Under the pieces are notes generated by a model. It saw only the letters and a list, made by a program, of their open reading frames with translations, was not told the origin of the DNA and searched no databases. A DNA stretch of 64,000 bases from Clostridium rhizosphaerae (GTDB taxonomy: Bacteria > Bacillota > Clostridia > Clostridiales > Clostridiaceae). Below, in pieces: positions 31,997 through 41,452 of this stretch (positions are counted from its first letter, which is position 1; each line of letters begins with the position of its first letter). The DNA is taken from the NCBI RefSeq assembly GCF_016765585.1, contig NZ_JAESWC010000002.1:310001-374000 (forward strand), given 5' to 3'. The position numbers were made by a program, and so were the translations under genes.

Positions 31997-32791
31997 TCAA
32001 ATGTCTTGTATTATGGTATTTAGCAGAAGTTTTCTTCTATCGTTACTTAAATTATGATATATCGCTTCTTCCTTGTAATCAGGTATTATAAAACTGTTAT
32101 CAATATTCATTAGACTTGCTAAATATTTATTAAAAATATAATGACTCACTGGCTTTTCTCCTGATATATTTATTGTTCCTGTAAAATAATTATATGCAAG
32201 TTCAATTATTGAGTCTGCTAAATCTTCTACATTAACAAAACTGGCATACATATTTGCTGTTCTTGAATACTTTTTGCCTATTTTTGAAATTTCAAGTAAC
32301 CCTTTCATTCTACAATCCATTTTGCCATCATAATCATACCCATATATACTCCCAGGTCTTACAATTACATGATTAGGGTGCTTTCTAACAATGTTTTCCC
32401 CTTCAATTTTACCATTAATATATTTATGTAAATATTCATCAGATTTACGTTTATGAGGAATTATATCTTCAATCTGGTCTTTTCCTTTTCCAACTGTAGT
32501 AGAAACGTAAATAAAGCGTACATCTTTAGAAATATTATCAACTATCGCATTCAAACCTATTTCTGATAATAACATTTCTTTTTCTGTATCCATAATGCTC
32601 CAAATAATTATATCTGGTTTCAATGACAGTATTTTATCTATATCTAACTTATCCAATACATTAATTTGTAAAAGTTCGTGATTAGTTGAGGTATTGCAAG
32701 TTCCATAAATGTCGTCATTACTATACTCACTAATTTTCTTATATATTGTATTTCCTAAATATCCACTTGCTCCTATTATCAATAATTTCAT
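31997..32791 (-). CDS. NAD-dependent epimerase / dTDP-4-dehydrorhamnose reductase-like
   Basis: A 264-aa Rossmann-fold short-chain dehydrogenase/reductase of the extended type. The nucleotide-binding motif is MKLLIIGASGYLGN (GxxGxxG), and the segment PGSIYGYDYDGKMDC carries a Y in the usual substrate region. It resembles RmlD-type sugar-nucleotide reductases but is short and isolated from polysaccharide genes. The function is uncertain. The gene stands alone between element A and the amidohydrolase gene. The sequence upstream of it (32825-32890) resembles the distal border of the array near 15205 and 20825, so it may be a displaced cassette. Confidence 0.8.
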   Translation of the reverse strand: MKLLIIGASGYLGNTIYKKISEYSNDDIYGTCNTSTNHELLQINVLDKLDIDKILSLKPDIIIWSIMDTEKEMLLSEIGLNAIVDNISKDVRFIYVSTTVGKGKDQIEDIIPHKRKSDEYLHKYINGKIEGENIVRKHPNHVIVRPGSIYGYDYDGKMDCRMKGLLEISKIGKKYSRTANMYASFVNVEDLADSIIELAYNYFTGTINISGEKPVSHYIFNKYLASLMNIDNSFIIPDYKEEAIYHNLSNDRRKLLLNTIIQDI

Positions 32792-33298
32792 AAACGTTCT
32801 CCTCGTATTTTAAAAATTCTATCATTTGTACGTCATAATTTACTATTCCGTATTAATTAAGAACTCTATCTATCTAAAATTATACCACAATTGCAATACT
32901 GAATAAAAAAACTTACTAACTTTTAACTTCCCATTATTAGCCTAATGCGATGTTGGTAGACACACTACTTGTGATATGTCTCACCGTAACAGTGTTCCCT
33001 ATCGGGAACGTAAAACTTAAGCGTATCCTTGAAAACCTTACTTGCCTCATTTATAGCTTCTTCTTCACTACTAAACTCAAAAACTGGCAGTTCAATATTT
33101 GAGCAATTAATCCTTTTTTACTTTCCCCATTATTTTCCCCATTTGATAATCCATAATATTTTAAAGGGTTACAACAATCCTTAATCCATGATTGGAGCAT
33201 CTCTTAAGAATAATCCGACTTCTGAATATATAATATTCTCCCATGTCATACATTTTTTTATAGAATGGAATTGTTTTATGAGGAAAAAATTATGAAGC
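32792..33298. other. Gap with a decayed ORF and an orphan array palindrome
   Basis: On the minus strand about 40 codons (ending at 32965) read ELPVFEFSSEEEAINEASKV..., apparently the end of a small gene whose start is not visible. At 33165-33228 lies a type C palindrome (ACAATCC, CCATGATTGGAGCATC) resembling 14191-14227, followed by AAGAATAATCCGAC. Two incomplete CCCCAT repeats lie around 33125. No terminator is obvious for the amidohydrolase operon. Confidence 0.5.
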
Positions 33299-34615
33299 TT
33301 AAACTAGTTTCTCCGCTGTTTTTTTAATCTTTTCCCTTAATTTTTTCAATTCTTCTCTGACTTCAGCAAAATTGAATTCAGTGAAATTCTTGTCCTTAAT
33401 CAAAATTTTCCCGTTCACTATGACTGTATCCACATTGCCCGCATTGGCAGAGTAGACTATGGTAGAATAATAATCATAAATAGGCTGCATATTAACAGAA
33501 GAAGTTTCAAGTATGGCCATATCAGCCTTTTTTCCAACTTCTATAGAGCCTATATATTTGTCCATGTTAAGCGCTCTGGCTCCTCCTATGGTTGCCATTT
33601 CAACTATTTCTCTGGCAGGGAAGAGGGTTCTGTCTTTATTAAACAGCTTGTGAATTTTACCTACAAGAGACATTTGAGTTATAATATCTAAAGTGTTCCC
33701 GCTCATAGGGCCGTCGCTGCCAAGCCCAACCTTAAGTCCTCTTCCGTACATTTCCTTTAGGGGCGGCACTCCTTTGCCGGCCTTTGAATTGGCGCCTATA
33801 TTATGTGCAATTCCTATATCCCTTTTTTCAATAATATTAATATCCTCCTCTGTAACATGTATTAAATGAGCAGCAATAAAGTTGTTGTCCAATACACCGA
33901 TGCTGTCCAGGTACTGTACAGGTGTCATATTATACTCTGACTTGTACTTTTCAATTTCAAAGTCCATTTCTGCAACATGCATAATCATAGGAACATTGTA
34001 TTTTTTAGAGAGCAGAAAGGCATTTTGAAGATGCTGGCTGTCGTTAGTATAAGGTGCATGAGGGGCTACTGCAGGAGTAATAAGTTCATCCTTTTTCCAC
34101 TTCTCTATAAACCATTCAGCGTAGCCTAACCCGCCATAAGATTCCTCGCAGTCCGGAGAGGGGAAATCCACAACAGTTTCTCCAAGTACAGCTCTGCTTC
34201 CAAGCTCCTTGGCAGCCTTTGCTACTTCGTCCTCAAAATAATACATGTCCGTAAAGGTAGTTACTCCCGAAAGAAGCATTTCTGCTATTCCATATCTGGA
34301 GCCTAAAGACACCAAAGAACTGTCTACAAGCATATTTTCCAGAGGAAATATATACTTTTTAAGTCTGTCAGCAACATCATCTCCAAGGCTTCGAAAAACT
34401 ACCATAGCAGCATGAGTATGGGTATTAATCATTCCAGGCATTAATATGCCATCTCTGCCGTCTATTATTTCTTCTGCTTTATATTTCTCAAGTATCTCTG
34501 CTCCTCCAACGGCCTCAATTAAATTGTCCCTTATAGCTACAACACCATTTTCTATGATTTCCTTTTCCTTATTCATGGTAAGTATATTTACATTTTTTAT
34601 AATTTTCCTATTCAT
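33299..34615 (-). CDS. MTA/SAH deaminase-like amidohydrolase
   Basis: The 438-aa protein is an amidohydrolase of the 5-methylthioadenosine/S-adenosylhomocysteine deaminase type. Metal ligands are visible in GMINTHTHAAM (HxH), a later APHAPYT, IMHVAEM, AAHLIHV and GLGSDGP (catalytic Asp). The family releases ammonia from adenosine-like compounds, 5'-deoxyadenosine among them. I start at the ATG at 34615 behind AGGTGAT. It directly follows the adenine deaminase gene on the same transcript, so the operon seems to be devoted to purine salvage. Confidence 0.88.
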   Translation of the reverse strand: MNRKIIKNVNILTMNKEKEIIENGVVAIRDNLIEAVGGAEILEKYKAEEIIDGRDGILMPGMINTHTHAAMVVFRSLGDDVADRLKKYIFPLENMLVDSSLVSLGSRYGIAEMLLSGVTTFTDMYYFEDEVAKAAKELGSRAVLGETVVDFPSPDCEESYGGLGYAEWFIEKWKKDELITPAVAPHAPYTNDSQHLQNAFLLSKKYNVPMIMHVAEMDFEIEKYKSEYNMTPVQYLDSIGVLDNNFIAAHLIHVTEEDINIIEKRDIGIAHNIGANSKAGKGVPPLKEMYGRGLKVGLGSDGPMSGNTLDIITQMSLVGKIHKLFNKDRTLFPAREIVEMATIGGARALNMDKYIGSIEVGKKADMAILETSSVNMQPIYDYYSTIVYSANAGNVDTVIVNGKILIKDKNFTEFNFAEVREELKKLREKIKKTAEKLV

Positions 34616-34644
34616 AAGATCACCTGCCGTATTTTTAATGTTTA

Positions 34645-36351
34645 TCAGCAAAACAAACTCACTAGTTCCTGGTCCTTAACTCTTATTAAACCTTTATCGC
34701 TAATCTTTAATGCAGGACTCACTGGAAGAGATAGAGTGCTTAAGGACATTATTTCATTATTATGATTATAGCCTAAAGCTTTAAGGGCATCTCTGACCGA
34801 CTGCAGCTTATCGGCTAATACAGCTATCGGTTCTTCTGACAGTATGCCTCCTACAGGAAGCTCTAAAGAAGCAATTATCCTGCCTTGATTTGCTACACAA
34901 ATTCCGCCGTTATTTTCAATAACCCAGTTGGCTGCCAATGCCATATCTTCAGCGGACTTTCCAAGAACCATAAGGTTATGACTGTCATGTGCATAGGTTG
35001 AAGCTACTGCACCCCTGTTTATTATATCTCCGCCAACCAGTCCATAGGCTCTGCTGCTGTTTTTATTATATCTTTCAAATAGTGAAATAAGGCAGTAGTC
35101 GGATTCCTTCCACTTGAGAAGGCCATTATCTACAAGTATATTATCATGGATTTCCTCAGTAAAGGTGCTGTCTGACTGCACCTTCATTATTCTGCACATA
35201 ACACTTTTTTCATTTACAGGAGCAGCAACATTAAAATCCGAAGCCGATAATCTCTGAAGTTTTACACTGTTGTAGAAATGGGACGGGAATTTATGAATAG
35301 ACCTGCTGTACTTGTTTATAGTTTCCCTAGTAATTTCTGTACCATTTTTATATACTGCCTCAACAGTAAATGCTTTAATATCGCCAAGTAAAATAAAATC
35401 TGCCTTTTTACCAGGTGCTATGCTTCCTCTGTCTGCAAGTCCCATTCTTCTTGCCGGAGTATAGGTAGCTGCATATACAGCCATTTCAGGAGGCATGCAC
35501 ATACTGATAGCTTTCTTTACAAAGCCGTTAAGCTGAGAGTGCAAAAGCTTGTCTGCCATCGTATCGTCAGTGACAAAGCAAAAATGCTCGAATAAATTGT
35601 TTTCAATAAGATACTCAATATTTTCTTTTGTCATGGATTTCTCTTGTATTTCCATGAACATGCCGTTTTGTATTTTTTCCTCTAAGGATTGAACAGTTTG
35701 CTGAGTATGGTCTGCATCTACTCCGCTGTAAATATATTTTGAAAGCTCCAGACCTGATATTTTAGGACAGTGCCCCTCTATTAACAAATTCGGTTTCTTT
35801 TCTTTTATGAGATTTATTATGTTATTAATTTTAGAATTCTTATTCTGTACTAAATCCTTAAAATTCATGACCTCTCCAAGACAAACTATATCCTCCATAT
35901 GAAGAAGTTTCTCCACATCTTCCACATCTATGCTGGAACCTGAGGTTTCCAAGCTAAAAGAAGTAGAAGGGACAGAGCTTGGAATGCCGTAAAATATATC
36001 AACTAAATCCTTGCATTTTACGGCATTCATTGCTTCTATTCCTTCTAGTCCAAATACATTTGCAATTTCATGTGGATCCGCCACGACAGTTGTTACACCG
36101 TGTGCTGCAACTGCCTTGGCAAATTCAAGAGGAGTAGTCATAGAGCTTTCTATGTGCATATGAATATCAATAAGTCCAGGAATAAGATATCAGCCTTTTC
36201 CATCAACTGTTTCCTTGCCTTTCAGCTGCATGCAGTCTGCTTCAGAAAGATGAAGAAACCTTCCGTTTAACACAGCCACATCTCTGCATAGAAATTTTTT
36301 GAGGTAAGCATTGAACACCTGCACATTTTTAATTACTAAATCTGCTTCCAT
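34645..36351 (-). pseudogene. ade: Adenine deaminase gene with an in-frame UGA at codon 54
   Basis: From the ATG at 36351 the frame encodes 53 residues, meets TGA (36190-36192) and continues without any other stop to 34645, in all 568 codons including the TGA; this matches the length of adenine deaminase. The residues around the stop read KGKETVDGKG-stop-YLIPGLIDIHMHIESS. The metal-binding HxH lies 10 codons after the TGA, so a restart at a Met within HMHIESSM would lose the first His. Later motifs (ADPHEIANV, GLVGGDI, SHNLMVLG) look intact. A single C-to-T change of CGA is the simplest cause; a sequencing error or readthrough is also possible. Adenine deaminase makes hypoxanthine. Confidence 0.85.
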
Positions 36352-36373
36352 GTTTTCTCCTTTAGCAGCTTGA

Positions 36374-37432
36374 TTATTTGTTAAACAGTCTGTTCCACTG
36401 ATCTATCCATGATTTTAGCTGTTTGTTTACAAAGCTGTAATCTAAGGTATTAGCTTTATTAGTGCTGTCGCCATAGGTTAGGTTAGCTGCTGTTTTTTCA
36501 TCCAGTTTTACGTCAACATTTATAGGTGAGTCACCAACTAGAGCTGCAGTTTTGCTTTCAACATCTGCACTTAATACAAAATCAACAAATTTTAAAGCCA
36601 AGTCTTTGTTCTTTGAATTCTTAGTAATATTTATTGTATTAAAGTTTAGGTATGATCCTTCTGAAGGATCTACAAATATGGCATCAGGCATAGCCTTTTT
36701 AATGGAACCAACTACAAAGTCTGCAGCTACTGCAGCTACGATTTCACCGTTTGAGAACATATTTACTAAATCGGAAGATTTGGTGTAGGTCTTAACTACA
36801 TTTGGTTTTAAAGCTTCAAGGGACTTGAATGCACTTGCTCCATTGTCGCCCTTAATGTCGGCTCCGGCCTGTAATCCACCTGCAAATACCATAGCAGGTC
36901 CAAAGGTAGTAGCGATATCAGGAATTGCTATTTTACCCTTTAAATCTGCACTCCATAAATCCTTCCAGGAGGTTATCTTTCCTTTTACTTTTGAAGGGTT
37001 GTACACAATAGCTGCACGGTTTAAAGTATAAGCAGGGCCATAGCCTGCATCAACAAATTTCTGAGCTATAGGAAGTATCTTCTTTGCATTTGGTACCTTG
37101 CTATAATCTATTTTTTCAAACAATCCATCTTCTATTCCTTGCTGTGAATAAGATTCAGCCAAATACATTACATCCACAGTGCTGTTAGGATTATTCTTAA
37201 GCTTGGCTAATCTTTCATCGTTATTTCCTGTTTCAACAACAACTTTTACATTGTTTGCCTTTTCGAAGGGCTCAATTACAGTTTTCATGTATTGGTCCTG
37301 GTTAAGCCCCCAGGTTGAAACTACTAATTGCTTTGGAGCTTCTGCGCTTGCCATTGTATCCTTTTTTGCTGCACAACCTGAAAGTGCTGTAGTTGCAATA
37401 ATACCGGCTAATAAGATTGATAGTTTTTTCAT
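36374..37432 (-). CDS. ABC transporter substrate-binding lipoprotein, spermidine/putrescine-type
   Basis: The 352-aa protein has a lipoprotein signal (ATTALSGC, Cys about residue 19). Its periplasmic-binding-type mature part begins QLVVSTWGLNQDQYMKTVIE, with DVMYLAESYSQ and later LNFNTINITKNSKNKDLALKF. This pattern fits the extracellular solute-binding proteins of the PotD/type 8 or type 1 family. It is preceded by its ATPase gene with one base between stop and start codons, and followed by the adenine deaminase. The substrate may be a polyamine, but the neighbouring purine enzymes suggest a purine or nucleoside. Confidence 0.88.
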   Translation of the reverse strand: MKKLSILLAGIIATTALSGCAAKKDTMASAEAPKQLVVSTWGLNQDQYMKTVIEPFEKANNVKVVVETGNNDERLAKLKNNPNSTVDVMYLAESYSQQGIEDGLFEKIDYSKVPNAKKILPIAQKFVDAGYGPAYTLNRAAIVYNPSKVKGKITSWKDLWSADLKGKIAIPDIATTFGPAMVFAGGLQAGADIKGDNGASAFKSLEALKPNVVKTYTKSSDLVNMFSNGEIVAAVAADFVVGSIKKAMPDAIFVDPSEGSYLNFNTINITKNSKNKDLALKFVDFVLSADVESKTAALVGDSPINVDVKLDEKTAANLTYGDSTNKANTLDYSFVNKQLKSWIDQWNRLFNK

Positions 37433-37434
37433 TG

Positions 37435-38499
37435 TTATTCCTCCTTAGATTGTTTTACTATTATTAATTTATTTGAAAGTAAGTGTAACTTTACCTTGTC
37501 ACCCTTGCTGTATAGCTGGTCCTTGCTGCTGTTTACGGTTATTGAGCCTAGTTTAGTCTCAACACTGTATTGATAGCCTTTTCCAAGAAAAGTTCTTATT
37601 TCAACTATGCCATTTATTATATTTGCAGTATCCTTGCTGTCTGCTGCAGTTATGTCGATATCTTCAGGCCGTATAGTTCCTTTAACCTCAGTATCAGCAG
37701 TTTTATCAGCATTTTCTATGTGAAGCCCAATACCGTCATTTGTCTCAAACAGGCCATTCTTATAGGTCTTTAAATCTATAAAGTTTTCAAAACCTACAAA
37801 TCTGGCAACAAACTCTGTTTTTGGACGAGTATATATATTTTCCGGAGTATCATACTGTTCTACTATACCTTTGTTCATTACTGCAACCTTGTCTGAAATA
37901 GAAAAGCATTCTTCCTGGTCATGCGTTACAAAGACTGTGGTAATACCAAGCTTTTGCTGTATTTTTCTTATTTCAACTCTCATCTTAAGCCTAAGCTTTG
38001 CATCAAGGTTGCTTAAAGGTTCATCCAAAAGCAGCAGTCCAGGCTTAATTACCAAGGCCCTTGCCAATGCAACTCTCTGTCTCTGTCCGCCTGATAATTC
38101 TCTTGGATATCTTAAACTTAAGTCTTTTAAATCCACAACCTCTAATACTTCTTCTACAACCTTTTTTATATCCTGTTTTTTCAGCTTTCTTAGTCTTAAA
38201 CCAAAGGCTACATTATCAAAAACATTCAGATGGGGAAACAATGCATAGCTTTGAAATACTAATCCAAAGTTTCTTTTATGAACGGAAAGCTTTGTGTAAT
38301 TTTTATTGTCAAATATAAAATCTCCTTCCTTTGGGTCAATAAAGCCGGCAATAACTCTAAGGGTAGTGGTTTTGCCGCAGCCGCTGGGACCAAGAAGTGA
38401 AACCAGCTCACCTTTTTCAATATCCAGGTTCAGTCTTTTCAGTATGTCTGTTTTCCCATCATAGGAAACTCTAATATTCTTTAAATTTATTAATGCCAT
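37435..38499 (-). CDS. ABC transporter ATPase, spermidine/putrescine-type
   Basis: The 354-aa ATP-binding protein has Walker A (LLGPSGCGKTTTLRVIAGF), the signature LSGGQRQRVALARAL, Walker B LLLLDEPLSNLD and switch HDQEE. Residues 235-350 form the TOBE regulatory domain typical of PotA- and CysA-like importers. It lies between the two permease genes and the binding-protein gene in the operon order permease–permease–ATPase–binding protein. Confidence 0.92.
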   Translation of the reverse strand: MALINLKNIRVSYDGKTDILKRLNLDIEKGELVSLLGPSGCGKTTTLRVIAGFIDPKEGDFIFDNKNYTKLSVHKRNFGLVFQSYALFPHLNVFDNVAFGLRLRKLKKQDIKKVVEEVLEVVDLKDLSLRYPRELSGGQRQRVALARALVIKPGLLLLDEPLSNLDAKLRLKMRVEIRKIQQKLGITTVFVTHDQEECFSISDKVAVMNKGIVEQYDTPENIYTRPKTEFVARFVGFENFIDLKTYKNGLFETNDGIGLHIENADKTADTEVKGTIRPEDIDITAADSKDTANIINGIVEIRTFLGKGYQYSVETKLGSITVNSSKDQLYSKGDKVKLHLLSNKLIIVKQSKEE

Positions 38500-38544
38500 A
38501 GTGCTCCTCCTGTATTTCTTAAGAAAATATTAGGATTATTTTGC

Positions 38545-39327
38545 TTAATTGTTAAAGTTACTTAGTCCCAAGGTTTTTTCTACGATGAACATTATAAATA
38601 CAGTCAGTATCATTAAAATTACCGATAATGCAGAAATTGTAGGGTCATAGTTGTATTCAACGTAAGTCATCATACTTATAGGCAAGGTACTAACTCCGGG
38701 ACCGGTTAAAAATAAAGATGCAGGTACATTGTTAAAGGAATTGATAAAAGCCAGCATGAAAGCTGCAATAACTCCCGAAGTTATATTAGGCAGCACAACC
38801 ATGAAAAAGGCTTTTACTTTTGTTGCTCCAAGGCTTACAGCTGCTTCCTCTATTGAAAAGTCCAGGTTTTCAAGACTTGATCCAACCACACGAATTATGT
38901 ATGGGATAACTATTATGACATGTCCAATAAGAAGACTGGCAAAAACCTCAAGTTGAAGCTTTATAACCAGAAATCTGAAAAATGCAAAGCCTAAAACTAC
39001 ACCAGGCACTATTATAGGAGACAAAAATATATTTTGTATTACAGCCTTTCCTCTATAGCTTTTTCTGCTTAATGCATAGGCTGCAGGCACTCCGATTATT
39101 AAGGCTATTATTGTTGCTAAAACTGCTACCTTCACACTTATTCCGAGAGTTGTCATAAATGTATCCGAACTAAAAACATTGATAAACCATTTCATGCTAA
39201 ATCCCTTTGGTGGGAAAGCCATAACATTGCTGGAATCAAAAGCGGTAACAACAATAATTAAAAGCGGTGCAATCAAAAATATGTATACTAAGGACACAAA
39301 TAAAGTTAACAGCTTACTACCTTTCAT
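38545..39327 (-). CDS. ABC transporter permease (PotC-type)
   Basis: The 260-aa protein has six predicted membrane segments. The permease loop EEAAVSLGATKVKAFFMVVLP (residues about 175-195) shows the EAA motif that contacts the ATPase. I start at the ATG at 39327 because AGAGGTG precedes it; an upstream Met would overlap the other permease gene. It pairs with the permease encoded just upstream. Confidence 0.9.
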   Translation of the reverse strand: MKGSKLLTLFVSLVYIFLIAPLLIIVVTAFDSSNVMAFPPKGFSMKWFINVFSSDTFMTTLGISVKVAVLATIIALIIGVPAAYALSRKSYRGKAVIQNIFLSPIIVPGVVLGFAFFRFLVIKLQLEVFASLLIGHVIIVIPYIIRVVGSSLENLDFSIEEAAVSLGATKVKAFFMVVLPNITSGVIAAFMLAFINSFNNVPASLFLTGPGVSTLPISMMTYVEYNYDPTISALSVILMILTVFIMFIVEKTLGLSNFNN

Positions 39328-39328
39328 C

Positions 39329-40156
39329 TTATACACCTCTTTCATATAATTTTGAGGATAATTTATTTATGAAAAACATTACTGCAAGAGTTATGAGAAT
39401 CATTACTGTTGAAAGAACTGAAGCCTGCGTCCAGTCGCTTAAAGTCATTGCTTTTTGATACATCAAGGTAGCTAAAACCGTATTTTTATTTCCTCCAAGA
39501 AGCTGAGGTGTTGTATAGGCGGTAAAGGTACCTGTGAATACTAATACGCTTCCAACAATCATTCCCGGTACACTTAATGGGAATATAACTTTTAGAAAGG
39601 CTAAAAATCTGTTTGCTCCTAAGCTTTCCGCTGCTTCAATAAGGTCATCGTCAATACTGTCCATAACTCCTACCATCGATATAATCATCAGAGGCAAGAA
39701 GAGATAAACTGAACCTACTATAATAGCAAACTCTGTATATAAAAGCTTTTGGGGTTCGTTAAAGATATGAAGCGCTACAAGTGACTTATTAATAACTCCG
39801 TTTTTCCCCAGGATGGTCATCCATGCAAAGGAGCGTACAACGGAGTCTGTCAACTGAGGAAATATAGCTGCAGCAAGAAGTATTCCCTTCATTTTTTTAC
39901 TGCTTTTAGCAACGTAATAAGATACGGGAACTCCTAAAATTACGCATATTATTGTTGTTAAAATACCGATTCTTACAGTACGCATTAATATGCTCATAAA
40001 ATAATCATCTGTAAAAAAGTCCATATATCTTTTTAGCGTTATACCCCCGTTTTGAATAAACGTAGGCAGTATGTTGCTTAATATTGGCACGAACAATAAT
40101 AGTGTTATCACAATTAGACCGGGTATGAGCAGTAGATGTATACTATGTTTTTTCAT
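39329..40156 (-). CDS. ABC transporter permease (PotB-type)
   Basis: The 275-aa protein has six membrane helices with the EAA loop AAESLGANRFLAFLKVIFP. It starts at the ATG at 40156, six bases after AAGGAGG. It is the first gene of the five-gene cluster permease–permease–ATPase–binding protein–deaminase–amidohydrolase. In the 190 bases upstream, shared with the divergent ORF at 40347, I see no aptamer of a known purine riboswitch and no strong promoter. Confidence 0.9.
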   Translation of the reverse strand: MKKHSIHLLLIPGLIVITLLLFVPILSNILPTFIQNGGITLKRYMDFFTDDYFMSILMRTVRIGILTTIICVILGVPVSYYVAKSSKKMKGILLAAAIFPQLTDSVVRSFAWMTILGKNGVINKSLVALHIFNEPQKLLYTEFAIIVGSVYLFLPLMIISMVGVMDSIDDDLIEAAESLGANRFLAFLKVIFPLSVPGMIVGSVLVFTGTFTAYTTPQLLGGNKNTVLATLMYQKAMTLSDWTQASVLSTVMILITLAVMFFINKLSSKLYERGV

Positions 40157-40346
40157 CGCATGCCTCCTTACTTTTCGAAGTGAAAGATAGAATATTACCA
40201 AATAATTTAATACGAACAATACTTAACATGTATAATTCATTGTTCACATTTATCCTATCACTCCAAATTTTGTGAGTCAAATCATTATAACTGCATTACA
40301 ATAGGTTACCTCTGAATACCTATAAAACTAAACGATTACTTAAAGT

Positions 40347-40667
40347 ATGTCTCAAGGGAACGTTTATGAACTGAAAGTGCCAATAGATGAGAGCAAGGAC
40401 CATTTGCTAAAATGGATGGTTTGGACTAAGAAAGAACCTGAAGATATAGACAAGAAGCTTGAGAGAATAAGAAGCAATGAGAAAAACGATGATGGTACAA
40501 GAAAGAAGGATATGATTTGGGTGCTGTTTAAGGAGGAATATGAGAATTCCAAGCTAAAAGATTTGGAGTTAGAGTCTTTCGATGCCGCCCAAAGGAAAAT
40601 ATTACAAAACGAAAACGGGGCGTTTATCATTTTTTCATTATCCGATTTGGAAAACATCAAAAAATGA
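40347..40667 (+). CDS. Hypothetical 106-aa charged protein
   Basis: The product MSQGNVYELKVPIDESKDHL... is rich in Lys, Glu and Asp (KKEPEDIDKKLERIRSNEKN). It ends with a short hydrophobic strand (GAFIIFSLSDLENIKK). I recognise no family. The ATG has no clear ribosome-binding site, and the gene is flanked by remnants, so it may itself be a decayed piece. It reads divergently from the ABC transporter operon. Confidence 0.35.
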   Translation: MSQGNVYELKVPIDESKDHLLKWMVWTKKEPEDIDKKLERIRSNEKNDDGTRKKDMIWVLFKEEYENSKLKDLELESFDAAQRKILQNENGAFIIFSLSDLENIKK

Positions 40668-40691
40668 TAACCGTCCCGTATACCCTAATTA

Positions 40692-40907
40692 TCAGTTACC
40701 TGCCTGTAATTCCTTATCAATTAACTTCTGCACTCTACCAAAGGAGATTTCTTTATTTTCACCTCCTAAAGCAAGAAAGCTCTTAGCTAAATCCTCTGTT
40801 ATAGATTCTAATAAAGTCATAAACTGAGTATGTGCAAAATTAAACTTTGGGTCTTGTTCATCTTGTCCAAATACAGAGTAAATTAACCCCTCAATCATCT
40901 GCTCCAT
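40692..40907 (-). CDS. Small hypothetical protein, possibly a fragment
   Basis: A 71-aa frame (MEQMIEGLIYSVFGQDEQDP...) of helical, soluble character. Start sites are poor: the GGAG before Met is only a few bases away. It overlaps the opposite-strand beginning of the transporter remnant by a few bases. Its context, a cluster of remnants between the ABC operon and element B, suggests a decayed gene. No family identified. Confidence 0.35.
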   Translation of the reverse strand: MEQMIEGLIYSVFGQDEQDPKFNFAHTQFMTLLESITEDLAKSFLALGGENKEISFGRVQKLIDKELQAGN

Positions 40908-40915
40908 TCCCCAAA

Positions 40916-41452
40916 GTTTTAATAGGAGATTATCTTTACAATATAGGCGTAACAATATACTTATGCAGTATAACAAAATCAGTTGGTGCTGTTGCTCTAA
41001 TGTGGCTGTCCAGAGGAGTTTTAAGAATACCTATGCTGTATCTATCTGGCATTATTGCAGACTCCTATAATAAGAAAAAGATAATTACAGTTACAAACCT
41101 CATTAGTGTTATCTTCGCATTTCTTTTCATATTTGCTAACAATGAACGAATTTGGCTTGTATATATTTTAGCTTTCTTATTGCAGTCCCTAAACGATATT
41201 GATGTAAGTTCTGAAACAGCTATACTTCCCGAAATAGTATCAAAAGAAGAACTATCTTATTCAAATGAGACCTATAAAGTAGCAGTATCATATGTGTTAT
41301 TAAACATAAAACCAAAAGGTATTATTTACTTTGATTATGCCTTGGCAATTGGTGGTCTAACAGTTCCATTTATAGTTAAAGCTCTTTCTCAGAAAAGTAA
41401 TGTAAAAATATTTATTCTTTCTACTGTAGTTGTAGGAATTGGATATATTTAA
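40916..41452 (+). pseudogene. Remnant of an MFS-type efflux transporter
   Basis: Residues from LIGDYLYNIGVTIYL to ETAILPEIVSKEELSYSNET resemble the first four helices of a macrolide-efflux-type MFS transporter, including the loop GIIADSYNKKKI. The start codon and first helix are missing. After SNET the sequence jumps to KAVVSYV-like hydrophobic text and stops, so the gene is truncated at both ends with an internal deletion. Multidrug efflux was the likely original role. Confidence 0.75.

Noticed and set aside
36190-36192. Selenocysteine at the UGA of adenine deaminase
   Set aside because: The codon is not at a catalytic position and a one-base change from CGA explains it more simply. I did not fold the downstream sequence for a SECIS element.
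40157-40346. Purine riboswitch upstream of the ABC transporter operon
   Set aside because: The expected TATAA...CGTATAAT-type core and its pairing arms are not present in the leader.
40364-40660. Minus-strand reading frame opposite the 106-aa ORF
   Set aside because: It is serine- and phenylalanine-rich, has no ribosome-binding site and mirrors the Lys/Glu-rich plus-strand frame, so it is a shadow.
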